54,009 nt of DNA from Clostridia bacterium (GTDB lineage Bacteria; Bacillota; Clostridia; Oscillospirales; Acutalibacteraceae). The notes beneath the pieces were generated by a model that had not been told where the DNA came from, did not search any database, and saw nothing but the letters and a program-made list of their open reading frames with translations. This document shows positions 26,631 through 35,684 of this stretch, piece after piece (position 1 is the first letter of the stretch; each line of letters begins with the position of its first letter). The stretch spans positions 1-54,009 of the forward strand of contig JAFQOJ010000061.1 of NCBI GenBank assembly GCA_017403265.1, read 5' to 3'. The position numbers were made by a program, and so were the translations under genes.

Positions 26631-27575
26631 ATGGCTTCTGCTGCAAGTAGAGGGTTTGTTACAATAGCTACTGGAAATAATTGGTATTATAAAATCGCCT
26701 TAAACCTACTGAATTCTTATAGATACACAACAAAAAAGCCTTTGCCTTTTGCAATTATTGCGGATCGTGAAAACGAAATAACTAGGGAATTTGATAAAGT
26801 TGTTATTATCAATAATGCAACTAATTCATACAATGACAAATTACGACTGGGAGAATTTTTACCATTCGAAGAAAATATTTTCATTGATGCCGATTGTCTT
26901 GCATACGGCGATTTGAATGTCGCATTTCAAGTCTTTGAAGACAAAGACGATTTTTGTTGTTTAGGCTCTACTTCACCTTTAACAGAAAAGTCTGGCAGTT
27001 GGTTTTCATTACTTACATTCCCCTTACAATCTCCACAAAACAACAATATTATTACAAGAGAAATAGCACAAAAGAACATTAAGTATACTGTTGGTCTACA
27101 TGGCGGAATGTATTACATTAGAAACACAGCAACTGCTCAAAAAGTTTTCCAAGATGCTTTAACTTACGCAAAGGATTTTACAAACTACAATTTTCATATG
27201 TTTAATAAACCTGCCGACGAACCTGTATTAGCTTTAGCGATGGCTATCAACAATTGCAAGCCAATTTCATTTGAAAATTTTGCGTTATTCTGTTTTTGGC
27301 AAAACCCTTTTATAAAAATGAAATTATCAAAAAAGAAGGCATCTTGTAATAATAAAGAAGTCACTCTTCTTCATTGGGGATCAGGTGCAACTAAAACAGC
27401 TGTTTATAAAAAACAAGTAGATCAATTGTATATGAAAATCAATAATATTAATAGTTTAAAATCGTTTTATATAAACACAATAAACACTCTACTATGTTAT
27501 CCATATTACTTCAAACTTTTTTTAATTCGCATAAAGCAGCGTATAAAAAAACCAAAACTAGATATTATTTTATAA
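26631..27575 (+). CDS. glycosyltransferase-like protein with a DxD motif (GT8-like)
   Basis: 314 aa from ATG 26631 (GTG 26622 overlaps the weak GCGGTG site). An N-terminal nucleotide-sugar fold (VTIATGNNWYYKIALNLLNSYR) leads to FIDADCLAYGDLN, a DxD motif that would bind a metal and UDP-sugar. Later, HGGMYYIRN and LLHWGSG fit retaining GT-A enzymes. The end is basic and hydrophobic, suggesting membrane association. Base composition is more A+T-rich than the neighbours (sampled lines about 30-35% GC against about 45% in alr). It sits alone between the metallopeptidase remnant and alr, so it was probably acquired. Confidence 0.7.
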   Translation: MASAASRGFVTIATGNNWYYKIALNLLNSYRYTTKKPLPFAIIADRENEITREFDKVVIINNATNSYNDKLRLGEFLPFEENIFIDADCLAYGDLNVAFQVFEDKDDFCCLGSTSPLTEKSGSWFSLLTFPLQSPQNNNIITREIAQKNIKYTVGLHGGMYYIRNTATAQKVFQDALTYAKDFTNYNFHMFNKPADEPVLALAMAINNCKPISFENFALFCFWQNPFIKMKLSKKKASCNNKEVTLLHWGSGATKTAVYKKQVDQLYMKINNINSLKSFYINTINTLLCYPYYFKLFLIRIKQRIKKPKLDIIL

Positions 27576-27631
27576 CAGACTAATTTGAAATAAAAAAATA
27601 ATAGCAATATCTATCCATACACATAAAAAAT

Positions 27632-27676
27632 AAGAAGAGACAAGGGGTCAAAAGAACTTCCTCTTGTTCTTTATCA
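27632..27676 (+). terminator. imperfect terminator after the glycosyltransferase gene
   Basis: AAGAGACAAGGGG pairs with CCTCTTGTTCTT across a short loop, with one bulge, followed by TATCATCTTTT. Confidence 0.5.
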
Positions 27677-27763
27677 TCTTTTAAAAATTTAAAAGTTTTT
27701 CAATTCCCCATACCACAAAGTAAAAGCACAATATATTCTGATTTACCAAAAACAAAAGTAAGA

Positions 27764-27791
27764 TTGCAAAAATAAAAATCGGTGATATAAT
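27764..27791 (+). promoter_or_regulatory. sigma-A promoter of the alr operon
   Basis: TTGCAA (27764-27769), 16-bp spacer, TATAAT (27786-27791), 15 bp before the ATG, so the leader must be very short. Confidence 0.6.
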
Positions 27792-27806
27792 ATAGTTGGT
27801 GATATT

Positions 27807-28925
27807 ATGAATTTTTTGCATAGAACTTGGGCAGAGATTGATTTAAAAGCCCTTGTACATAACTTTAAAATTTTAAAATCGCTGTCAGGCGATAGTAAAA
27901 TAATCGCAGTTGTAAAGGCAGATGCATACGGACACTCTGCAAAAGCCATTGCACCCATTTTAGAAAAAGAGGGTGCTGATTATTTTGCTGTTTCCAATAT
28001 AGAAGAAGCACTTGACCTTCGAAAATACGGCATTAAAAAACCGATTTTAATTTTAGGCTACACTCCGATAGAATGTGTTGAAATTTTAAAGGAAAATGAT
28101 ATTTCCCAATGCGTTTATTCTAAAGAATACGCATTAAAGCTATCAGAAAAAGCCATAAAAGAAAATACAAAAATCAAGGTACATATAAAGCTTGATACAG
28201 GTATGTCGCGCTTAGGGTTTAACTGCCGAAGTGAAGGCTTAAACGGTATAAAAGACGCTATAGAAAGCGCAAAGCTTAAAAACCTTATTATAGAAGGTGT
28301 ATTTACCCACTTTGCCGTATCTGACGGCGATTCAGACAGTGACGAACAATTTACAAAAGCGCAGTACGAACGCTTTACAAATGCTTTAGAAACTTTAAAT
28401 AAAAACGGTGTAACTCCTACCCTCGCCCACTGCTGTAACTCGGCAGGATTTTTAAGTGATAATAAAAAACACCTTTCGGTATCTCGTATAGGCATTTCGC
28501 TTTACGGACTTACTCCGTCCCCAAAATTCGAGCAAGATTTAGTTCCTGTTATGACCGTTAAATCGATTGTATCTATGGTAAAAGAGATAAATAAAGGTGA
28601 TTTTATCAGCTACGGCAGAACCTTTAAGGCTGATAAAAATATGCGAATTGCAACGGTTGCGGTAGGCTATGCAGACGGTTACCCACGCAGTTTAAGTAAT
28701 AAAGGCTATGTTTTAATAAACGGTAAAAAGGCAAAAATCGTGGGCAGAGTATGCATGGACCAAATGTGTGTCGATGTTACCGATATTCCCGAAGTGCAAA
28801 TGGGTGACGAGGTTATACTTTTTGGGAAAAAGCTCTCGGTTGATGTTATAGCAGGTCTTTGTGATACCATAAACTACGAGATTGTTTGCGGTATTTCTAA
28901 AAGAGTTCCGCGAATTATAAAGTAA
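27807..28925 (+). CDS. alr: alanine racemase
   Basis: A 372-aa PLP enzyme interconverting L- and D-alanine, source of D-Ala for peptidoglycan. The PLP lysine is K37 in VVKADAYGHS, and the second catalytic base is the tyrosine of ISYGRTF (about residue 270). MGRVCMDQMCVDVT-type sequence (VGRVCMDQM) is the usual C-terminal signature. Length is normal. It begins a four-gene run with glpK, a lipase and greA. It complements ddl and the MurF-like gene further right. Confidence 0.96.
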   Translation: MNFLHRTWAEIDLKALVHNFKILKSLSGDSKIIAVVKADAYGHSAKAIAPILEKEGADYFAVSNIEEALDLRKYGIKKPILILGYTPIECVEILKENDISQCVYSKEYALKLSEKAIKENTKIKVHIKLDTGMSRLGFNCRSEGLNGIKDAIESAKLKNLIIEGVFTHFAVSDGDSDSDEQFTKAQYERFTNALETLNKNGVTPTLAHCCNSAGFLSDNKKHLSVSRIGISLYGLTPSPKFEQDLVPVMTVKSIVSMVKEINKGDFISYGRTFKADKNMRIATVAVGYADGYPRSLSNKGYVLINGKKAKIVGRVCMDQMCVDVTDIPEVQMGDEVILFGKKLSVDVIAGLCDTINYEIVCGISKRVPRIIK

Positions 28926-28943
28926 AAGTTATTGGGGGACTGT

Positions 28944-30428
28944 ATGAAAAAATATATTCTAAGCCTTGATGAAGGCACCACAAGCGCAAGAGCAATTTTA
29001 TTCGATAAAGACGCCAAAGCGATATCCGTATCACAATATGAATTCACCCAAATTTACCCGAAGCCCTCTTGGGTGGAGCATAATCCACAGGAGATATATT
29101 CAGCCCAGTATACCGCTTTGACCGAGTGTATTACCAAAGCTAATATAGACCCTAAGGATATTGCCACCGTAGGTATTACAAATCAGCGCGAAACGGTAAT
29201 AGTTTGGGATAAACATACAGGAGAGCCTGTTTACAATGCTATTGTATGGCAATGCCGCCGCACTGCCGATATTTGCGAACAGCTTAAAGCCGAAGGCTTA
29301 GAAGAATACATTGCAAATACCACAGGTCTTAAAATTGATGCTTACTTTAGCGGCACTAAAATTAAATGGATTTTAGATAATGTAAAGGGTGCTCGAGAAA
29401 AAGCCCAAAACGGTGACCTTTTATTCGGTACTGTGGATACTTGGCTTTTATGGAAATTATCGGGCGGTAAAATACATATTACAGACTACACAAATGCTTC
29501 CCGTACAATGCTTTTTGATATACACAATTTGTGTTGGGATGAAAAACTGCTAGAGGTTTTGGACATTCCTAAAAGTATGCTGCCACAGGTTAAATCCTGT
29601 AGCGAGGTTTATGGCGAAGTTAATATTTTAGGCGAAAATATAGCCGTTTCGGGTATAGCGGGCGACCAGCAGGCAGCACTGTTCGGTCAACGCTGTTTTG
29701 AACGCTCCAGCATTAAAAACACCTACGGAACAGGTTGTTTTTTACTTATGAATACAGGCAATACCGCCTATAAAAGCCAAAACGGACTTTTAACCACTAT
29801 TGCCGCCTCCTTTGGAGGCAAGATAAACTATGCCCTTGAGGGTAGCGTTTTTGTAGGCGGTGCGGTTATACAATGGCTTCGCGATGAACTAAATCTTATC
29901 AAAAAATCGAGTGATAGCGAGCGCTACGCCAAAAGGGTTGAAAATAACGGCGGTGTTTATATAGTACCTGCATTTGCCGGTCTTGGCGCGCCGTATTGGG
30001 ATATGTACGCCAAAGGCACTATTTGCGGTCTTACAAGAGGCAGTAATAAAAACCATATTGTAAGGGCAGCTTTGGAGTCTATTGCGTATCAAACCAACGA
30101 CCTTTTGCAGTCGCTTAAAGCAGATACAGGCTTAGAAATTGAATCTGTTTTGGCTGACGGCGGTGCTTCTGCAAATAAATTTTTAATGCAGTTTCAATCA
30201 GATATATCAGATACAACGGTAATCTGCCCCGAATCAAGCGAAGCTACCGCTTTAGGCGCGGCATTCTTGGCAGGGCTTGCAGTAGGCTTTTTCGAAAGCA
30301 CCGACGAGATTGCAAAAATAAATATAAACAAAACATCATACACCCCCGCTATAGACCAAGATAATCGTAAAAATCTTTTGTCAGGTTGGCAAAAAGCAAT
30401 TTCCGCTTCAAAAGTGTTCGCGCAATAA
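28944..30428 (+). CDS. glpK: glycerol kinase
   Basis: A 494-aa FGGY-family kinase making sn-glycerol-3-phosphate from glycerol. Motifs: [13 protein letters not shown] at the N-terminus (ATP site), [23 protein letters not shown] and [13 protein letters not shown], with [11 protein letters not shown] and the C-terminal [15 protein letters not shown] start at ATG 28944 (GGGGGA five bases before); TTG 28932 is not needed. No glpF or glpD is adjacent; instead a monoacylglycerol-lipase-like gene follows by 21 bp, which could supply the glycerol. Confidence 0.96.
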   Translation: MKKYILSLDEGTTSARAILFDKDAKAISVSQYEFTQIYPKPSWVEHNPQEIYSAQYTALTECITKANIDPKDIATVGITNQRETVIVWDKHTGEPVYNAIVWQCRRTADICEQLKAEGLEEYIANTTGLKIDAYFSGTKIKWILDNVKGAREKAQNGDLLFGTVDTWLLWKLSGGKIHITDYTNASRTMLFDIHNLCWDEKLLEVLDIPKSMLPQVKSCSEVYGEVNILGENIAVSGIAGDQQAALFGQRCFERSSIKNTYGTGCFLLMNTGNTAYKSQNGLLTTIAASFGGKINYALEGSVFVGGAVIQWLRDELNLIKKSSDSERYAKRVENNGGVYIVPAFAGLGAPYWDMYAKGTICGLTRGSNKNHIVRAALESIAYQTNDLLQSLKADTGLEIESVLADGGASANKFLMQFQSDISDTTVICPESSEATALGAAFLAGLAVGFFESTDEIAKININKTSYTPAIDQDNRKNLLSGWQKAISASKVFAQ

Positions 30429-30449
30429 ATTCTTTTTAGGAGAATATTT

Positions 30450-31364
30450 ATGGAATACGAAATTCGCACTTTACCGATTACAAGCACAGATAATATACAT
30501 ACCTTAATGGGTAAAATATATATCCCTAAGGGCGAAATAAAGGGACTTTTTCATGTTGTTCACGGTATGACTGAATATATAGACCGCTATGAGCATCTTC
30601 TTTCCCATTTAGCCGAAAACGGCTATGTTGCCTTTGGCTTTGATAACTTAGGCCATGGCAATACCGCACGCGACAAAAGTGAGCTAGGCTTTATTGCGCA
30701 TAAGGACGGTTGGAAATATTTAATCCACGACTGTATAGCCTACGGAAAAGCAGTTAAAGAGATGTTTCCGCAAAAACCGCTCACACTTATGGGGCATTCT
30801 ATGGGCTCGTTTATATCAAGATTAGCGGTTGAACATTCGGGCGATATTTACAATAAATTTATAATTTGCGGTACTGCAGGGGCTAATCCTCTTTGCAGTA
30901 TGGGACTTTTGATAAGCAGTGTTATAAAAGCCTTAAAGGGTGAAAAATATATTTCGAAAACGGTTTATAATCTAGCCTTTGGCAGTTATAATAAACGCTT
31001 TGAACCGCTCTCTGAATACGAATGGCTTACAAAAGACCGCGAAATTATAAATAAATACGCTGCTGACGAATTTTGCAACTACAAATTTACCGTTTCAGCT
31101 ATTATTGACCTTATGAAGTTACTTTCAAACTGCAACAAAAATGAATGGTTCCGTAATATAAATAAAAGCCTTCCTATTTTGTTGATATCAGGTGAGGATG
31201 ACCCTGTTGGCAATTACGGAAAGGGTGTAACAGAAGTTTTTAAAAAGCTAAAACTTGAAAACTGTAACGCCACCTTAAAGCTATATAAAAACTGCCGTCA
31301 CGAAATACATAACGACAGTTGCAAGGATGAAATGTTCTGCGATATATTGGAGTTTTTAAAATAG
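30450..31364 (+). CDS. monoacylglycerol lipase/lysophospholipase-like alpha/beta hydrolase
   Basis: A 304-aa cytosolic serine hydrolase of the Hydrolase_4 (serine aminopeptidase S33-like) group. The HGM oxyanion loop (VVHGMTEYIDRYEHL), NLGHG, the nucleophile elbow GHSMGS and a late aspartate (SGEDDPVG) and histidine (NCRHEIHND) complete the triad. This layout is characteristic of bacterial monoacylglycerol lipases and lysophospholipases. The position 21 bp after glpK, with AGGAGA before the ATG, suggests release of glycerol from glycerides for phosphorylation. Confidence 0.85.
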   Translation: MEYEIRTLPITSTDNIHTLMGKIYIPKGEIKGLFHVVHGMTEYIDRYEHLLSHLAENGYVAFGFDNLGHGNTARDKSELGFIAHKDGWKYLIHDCIAYGKAVKEMFPQKPLTLMGHSMGSFISRLAVEHSGDIYNKFIICGTAGANPLCSMGLLISSVIKALKGEKYISKTVYNLAFGSYNKRFEPLSEYEWLTKDREIINKYAADEFCNYKFTVSAIIDLMKLLSNCNKNEWFRNINKSLPILLISGEDDPVGNYGKGVTEVFKKLKLENCNATLKLYKNCRHEIHNDSCKDEMFCDILEFLK

Positions 31365-31390
31365 TATTTTTCAAATTTTAAGGAGAAAAA

Positions 31391-31894
31391 ATGTTTGACC
31401 AATTAACAAGTGTAGATATTAAAAAATTAAAGGACGAGCTTGAATACCGCATTGGTACAGTCCGCCCTAAAATTTTAGAAGAAGTTAAGTTCACACGCAG
31501 CTTTGGTGATTTATCAGAAAACGCCGAGTATCACGCAGCCAAGCGTGAGCGCGGTAAAAACGAAAGCCGTATTCGTTATATTCGCAATATGCTTAAAACT
31601 GCAATTGTTATTGATGCCACAAGCGAGGCAGACGAGGTTGGTCTTTTTGATACAGTTACCTACTTTGTGGAAGAAGACAACTGCGAAGAAAAGGTAAGAA
31701 TTGTGACCACACTCAGACAAAACTCTATGGAGGGGCTTATCAGTAAAGAATCCCCTTTAGGAAGTACCCTTATGGGTAAAAAGGTAGGCGACCGTCTGCT
31801 TGTTAAGGTAAACGACAGCTACAGTTATTATATAACTATTCGCAATATTGAAAAAGGCAACGATGATGATTCTTTAGAAATACGCAAATTTTAA
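31391..31894 (+). CDS. greA: GreA-family transcript cleavage factor
   Basis: A 167-aa RNA polymerase secondary-channel factor that restarts backtracked complexes. The N-terminal coiled coil carries the diagnostic GDLSENAEYHAAKRERG with its acidic tip; the C-terminal FKBP-like domain ends with a conserved STLMGKKVGDRLLVKV. AAGGAG precedes the ATG. The last bases overlap the end of the convergent spoIIR gene by 4 bp, so the two transcripts must overlap. Confidence 0.93.
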   Translation: MFDQLTSVDIKKLKDELEYRIGTVRPKILEEVKFTRSFGDLSENAEYHAAKRERGKNESRIRYIRNMLKTAIVIDATSEADEVGLFDTVTYFVEEDNCEEKVRIVTTLRQNSMEGLISKESPLGSTLMGKKVGDRLLVKVNDSYSYYITIRNIEKGNDDDSLEIRKF

Positions 31895-32487
31895 CTGAAA
31901 AAGTTTTTAATTTTTTCGTAAATTTCAACCGTTTTAAATTTTATTATATATCTGTCCGATTGCTCTGCAATTTGGGCAGATTTTTCATTTACGCTATCTC
32001 TTAAATCACTAGTAAAAGCCGCAGGAATACAGATACTCGGAAAAACTACACACCACCAATTTTCACCCTTTGCTTCGCCCAATTTTATTATAAGCGAACG
32101 GTAATTACCTGCAGGCAGGGTAAAGGTATCGTAATGCCTTGTTTCAAAAAAGCAGTCGCCTAAAGAAACCTCTGCTTTATAGTCAAATCCGTTTTCCTTT
32201 ATTACTTGGTTGGCAATTTCATTAAAATGCGAAAGTTTTTCCTGTGCTTTGCCTTCAGCAACCGATAAACTATCGGCATCTGCAAAAACACTTGATGTTT
32301 CTTCTAAAATCACATCTCTTATTTTAAGCTTTAACTCTTGGTCGGAGGCACTATCAGAATTAGCTATAATATGTAGCCTTAATATATTTTGCCTTAAATC
32401 GTCACACAAAGCGTTAAAATTTGTCATAGACAAAAGCACAGCGCAAATAAGACCAAAGCATAATGATAATTTTATTCTTTTACTCAT
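31891..32487 (-). CDS. spoIIR: stage II sporulation protein R
   Basis: A 198-aa exported signalling protein made in the forespore that triggers SpoIIGA-dependent processing of pro-sigma-E in the mother cell. After a signal peptide (about residues 1-28) come the family hallmarks LRLHIIANSDSASDQELKLKIRD and TFTLPAGNYRSL with GENWWCVVFP. Its AGGAG ribosome site lies in the 3' arm of a hairpin between ispE and this gene. The gene is good evidence for a spore former. Confidence 0.95.
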   Translation of the reverse strand: MSKRIKLSLCFGLICAVLLSMTNFNALCDDLRQNILRLHIIANSDSASDQELKLKIRDVILEETSSVFADADSLSVAEGKAQEKLSHFNEIANQVIKENGFDYKAEVSLGDCFFETRHYDTFTLPAGNYRSLIIKLGEAKGENWWCVVFPSICIPAAFTSDLRDSVNEKSAQIAEQSDRYIIKFKTVEIYEKIKNFFS

Positions 32488-32490
32488 AAA

Positions 32491-32534
32491 AAACTCCTGT
32501 CAAAAAATTCTAAACAGAATATTGACAGAAGTTT
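32491..32534. promoter_or_regulatory. ispE-spoIIR intergenic hairpin covering the spoIIR ribosome binding site
   Basis: AAACTCCTGTCAA and TTGACAGAAGTTT form a long stem with one mismatch, with an inner ATTCT / AGAAT stem. On the minus strand the 3' arm contains AGGAG of spoIIR and is followed by TTTTTT; on the plus strand it is followed by TTTATTTTTTT. It can therefore be a terminator in either direction, and it can hide the spoIIR start site. Confidence 0.65.
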
Positions 32535-32540
32535 ATTTTT

Positions 32541-33380
32541 TTATTCAAAAATTATTGCGCTCTGACTCGGCGTTACAATAAAGCATTCTATATTTTGGCT
32601 TTGTAAATTATTTTTTGCCGTCACAGCATCGGCTTGCGTTTCATAAAACGAAAACCAAGTAGGCCCACTTCCCGAAAGCGAAACCGCCAAAGGTGACTCC
32701 AAAAGCATTGCCTTTTTAACAAAGCTATTTTTCCAAATTTCTAAAAACGCGTTATAAATGTTTTGAGAAATGCCGCTTAAATCATTTTGCTCTACCGCTT
32801 TTATTACGGCATCTGTGTCACATTTGCCGTATTCTTTACTGTCTAAAATGCGGTACATCTCACCCGTAGAAGTCTTTTCTTCCCCCTTGCAAAGCAAAAT
32901 AAAACCTTTGTGTAAGGGTTTTATGGTTGTAAGAATTTCACCAATACCCTGTGCACGCTTGCAGCCGCCCTGTATAAAGAAGGGAACATCTGCACCTAAT
33001 TTAAGTGCGGTTTTTTCTAAACTCTCATCAGTTATTAGCGGGTTATAAAGCTGTCGCAGTCCTACAAGCACCGCTGCCGCATCTGCACTGCCGCCGCCAA
33101 GCCCTGCCGACAACGGAATATTTTTCTTTATTTCAATTTTTACGCCGCCGTCAATTTGAAAATCCGCAAAAAATAACTCAGCCGCTTTATAAGCTAAATT
33201 ATCCTTACCGTCTAATCCGCTAATATCAGTCTTTACGGTTATCTCGCTAGACTTTTCAATTAACACTTCATCATAAAGGCTAACAGAATGCATAACCGTA
33301 TCAATAAGATGATAGCCGTCATTCCGTTTTCCGCATATTTCTAAAGACAAATTTATTTTAGCATTAGCGTTAATCTTCAT
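32541..33380 (-). CDS. ispE: 4-diphosphocytidyl-2-C-methyl-D-erythritol kinase
   Basis: A 279-aa GHMP kinase of the MEP isoprenoid pathway. N-terminal ANAKINLSLEI with substrate GKRNDGYH, then the ATP loop PLSAGLGGGSADAAA, and the C-terminal SGSGPTWF. Length is normal. The start is one base after the stop of the polysaccharide deacetylase gene, so the two are coupled; spoIIR follows. Adjacency of ispE and spoIIR recurs in clostridial genomes as far as I recall. Confidence 0.96.
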   Translation of the reverse strand: MKINANAKINLSLEICGKRNDGYHLIDTVMHSVSLYDEVLIEKSSEITVKTDISGLDGKDNLAYKAAELFFADFQIDGGVKIEIKKNIPLSAGLGGGSADAAAVLVGLRQLYNPLITDESLEKTALKLGADVPFFIQGGCKRAQGIGEILTTIKPLHKGFILLCKGEEKTSTGEMYRILDSKEYGKCDTDAVIKAVEQNDLSGISQNIYNAFLEIWKNSFVKKAMLLESPLAVSLSGSGPTWFSFYETQADAVTAKNNLQSQNIECFIVTPSQSAIIFE

Positions 33381-33381
33381 A

Positions 33382-34392
33382 TCAGTTATTTACCTTATAA
33401 TGATAGCCATACGTTTTTTCTGTTAAAACTTCAAACTTATAGCCCTGCTTTTTAAGTCCGTCTAAAATACCGGGTAAAGCTTTAACAGTAGTACCTTTAG
33501 CGGCGGTATCGTGCATAAGCACACAAATAGAGTTTTTATTCTTAGCCTGAGTCAATACATTTTTAGTAATACGAGATGACGGAACATTATTACCCGAAGC
33601 ATCACCCGAATCAACATTCCAATCAAAATAAGCATAACCCTTTATCTGCACCTGTGTTGTAAGGTCGGTCATAATACCCTTTTTATATCTTTTGCTTACT
33701 GTATTGTTACTGCCTCCGGGAAAACGCATAATCATAGGCTTTATGCCAATCTTTTTATCAATTTTTTTAGAAAGCTTGTTTATATCTTTAAAAAATGCGG
33801 TTTCGCTTTTATATATTTTAGAATATTCATGTGTATTGGAGTGTAGGCCTATTGCGTGGCCAGCTTTTTCGATTTTCGGAAGATAATCGAGCTTGGCGCT
33901 ACCTATAACAAAAAAGGTTGCTTTAGCATCATATTTATCTAAAATTTTAAGTATTTTTAAAGTGTTATCAGAAGGGCCGTCATCAAAAGTTAAATAACAT
34001 ACTTTTGTAGCTTTAGGATATTTAGACTGAGGTGAATTTTGCTTAGCTGTAAGCTTTTCCACCTCAGCCTTTTTCTTAGCATTAAGCTTTTCAATCTCTT
34101 TTTTATAATTTTTATTTTCGTTTTCAAGCTTTTGGTTTTCGGTGTTGGCTTGTTCAAGCTTCTTCTTCAGCTTGCTTTGAGCAGTTTTACTGTCTTCAAG
34201 CTCTTTTTTTGCAGTTTCGAGCTGTTTTCTGGCTGCTACAAGCTCTTGGCTTGTTGTATTTAAATTATCTTGGCTCTTTTTAATCTTACTATTTTGAACC
34301 GATAAAGTAATTGCCGAAGCCGTGACAGTAACCACAAGCAACGCTGCTACAATGTAAAAAAGAGAAGATTTTACATAACGCTTAATCTTCAT
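33382..34392 (-). CDS. coiled-coil, membrane-anchored polysaccharide deacetylase (CE4/NodB)
   Basis: 336 aa: a membrane anchor (about residues 10-30), a long charged heptad coiled coil (about 32-112) and a NodB-homology domain. Metal and base motifs are TFDDGPSDN (the two aspartates), HSNTHEYS (HxxxH metal histidines), RFPGGSNN and the late LMHDT. Such enzymes remove N-acetyl groups from peptidoglycan glycans or act in spore cortex formation. The coiled coil should place the catalytic domain away from the membrane or multimerise it. Cotranscribed with ispE and probably spoIIR. Confidence 0.9.
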   Translation of the reverse strand: MKIKRYVKSSLFYIVAALLVVTVTASAITLSVQNSKIKKSQDNLNTTSQELVAARKQLETAKKELEDSKTAQSKLKKKLEQANTENQKLENENKNYKKEIEKLNAKKKAEVEKLTAKQNSPQSKYPKATKVCYLTFDDGPSDNTLKILKILDKYDAKATFFVIGSAKLDYLPKIEKAGHAIGLHSNTHEYSKIYKSETAFFKDINKLSKKIDKKIGIKPMIMRFPGGSNNTVSKRYKKGIMTDLTTQVQIKGYAYFDWNVDSGDASGNNVPSSRITKNVLTQAKNKNSICVLMHDTAAKGTTVKALPGILDGLKKQGYKFEVLTEKTYGYHYKVNN

Positions 34393-34492
34393 ATCCTCAT
34401 TCCTCCTTTCGTAACTTTCATAAATAATAGTATACCATATATACTAATGTTTTTTTAGTTACAAATTATTACAAAATATGCAAAAAATTAAG

Positions 34493-34521
34493 TTGAAAAA
34501 TCATTATTCAGATGTTATAAT
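34493..34521 (+). promoter_or_regulatory. sigma-A promoter of degV
   Basis: TTGAAA (34493-34498), 17-bp spacer, TATAAT (34516-34521). Confidence 0.75.
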
Positions 34522-34566
34522 GTTTTTGACCTTTACAATATAAAAAATGTTTTTTGGAGGAAGAAT

Positions 34567-35424
34567 ATGAACAATATTATCATTTCAAGTGACAGTACTT
34601 GCGATTTAACCCCCGAGCTTCGCGAACTTTACAATATCTCCATAATACCCCTTGGTGTTACTTTAGGTGATAAAACATACTTTGACGGTGTAGATATTAA
34701 CCCAGATGATATTTATGCCCACCATGATAAAACAGGTGAATTACCCAAAACCACCGCCGCCAATGTTGGCGACTGTATTGATTATTTTAAACCCTTTGCA
34801 GAGTCGGGCAAAACCGTTATCCACTTTTCTTTAAGTTCGGAATTTTCTTCCACTTACAATAACACCTGCTTAGCCGCAAGCGAATTTGAAAACATTTATG
34901 TTATAGACTCGCGCAACCTTTCAACAGGTAACGGTCTTTTGGTTTTGGCAGCTGCCCAAATGGCAGAAAAAGGCTTAGAGGCTAAAGAAATTGTAGAAAA
35001 AGTAACCGCCATGGTTCCTTGTGTTGATGCATCCTTTGTTATTGACGACCTTGAGTATTTACACAAGGGTGGCCGTTGCTCAGCACTTGCTATGATGGGC
35101 GCAAACCTTCTTAAGTTAAAGCCTTGTATTGAGGTTAAGTTCGGCAAAATGGGTGTTGGCAAAAAATATCGCGGTAAGTACGGCGCTGTTTTGAAAGAAT
35201 ACGTTGCAGAACGCCTTGCTAATATAGAAAATATTGACTTAAACCGCATTTTCGTTACCCACGCAGGCGTAGATATGGAAATTGTTAACGCTGTTGCCGA
35301 GCAGGTTAAAAAAACTGCTCCCTTTAAGGAAGTGCTTATAACCAGGGCAGGTTGTACCATTTCTTCCCACTGCGGTGCGCAAACCTTAGGTATTTTGTTT
35401 GTTCGTAAGTCACCTATTGAGTAA
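34567..35424 (+). CDS. DegV family fatty-acid-binding protein
   Basis: A 285-aa two-domain DegV protein. SSDSTCDL at the N-terminus, PKTTAANVGD, HFSLSSEFSSTYNN and VIDSRNLSTGNGLLVLAA mark the lipid-binding cleft, and DDLEYLHKGGRCS is the second family signature. In Bacillota these proteins (FakB) carry fatty acids for phosphorylation by FakA; no fakA is nearby, and some Clostridia have many degV copies. TGGAGGAAG precedes the ATG; a consensus promoter and two terminators isolate the gene. Confidence 0.93.
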   Translation: MNNIIISSDSTCDLTPELRELYNISIIPLGVTLGDKTYFDGVDINPDDIYAHHDKTGELPKTTAANVGDCIDYFKPFAESGKTVIHFSLSSEFSSTYNNTCLAASEFENIYVIDSRNLSTGNGLLVLAAAQMAEKGLEAKEIVEKVTAMVPCVDASFVIDDLEYLHKGGRCSALAMMGANLLKLKPCIEVKFGKMGVGKKYRGKYGAVLKEYVAERLANIENIDLNRIFVTHAGVDMEIVNAVAEQVKKTAPFKEVLITRAGCTISSHCGAQTLGILFVRKSPIE

Positions 35425-35510
35425 GTTTGCATATTATGTTTTAGGGGTTGTAAATGGATATGTCCTAAAGCATTGTGTTACTTTAATAACCGTTTCCCCT
35501 TTTATAATAT

Positions 35511-35543
35511 AAAAGAAACCGTCCAATAGGGCGGTTTCTTTCA
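35511..35543 (+). terminator. terminator 1 after degV
   Basis: AAGAAACCGTCC / GGGCGGTTTCTT with a 4-nt loop. Confidence 0.8.
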
Positions 35544-35552
35544 TTGTATAAA

Positions 35553-35591
35553 AAAACTGTGCAAATAATTTCTGCACAGTTTTCTTTTTTA
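35553..35591 (+). terminator. terminator 2 after degV
   Basis: AAAACTGTGCA / TGCACAGTTTT followed by CTTTTTT. On the minus strand AAAAAA runs out as TTTTTT, so it can also stop transcripts of the nitrilase-GDPD gene. Confidence 0.8.
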
Positions 35592-35684
35592 ATACGCTTG
35601 CTTTATCACCAAAACCTGAAAGTACAATCACTGCAAAATCTAAAACGGCTATGATTGCTGTAAGACTAATAAATATAATAGTTT

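Noticed and set aside
35434..35684. Minus-strand open frame after the GDPD gene with a hydrophobic start (IIFISLTAIIAVLDF...)
   Set aside because: It has no ATG/GTG with a ribosome site, begins inside the GDPD end and runs through two terminator stems; probably fortuitous.
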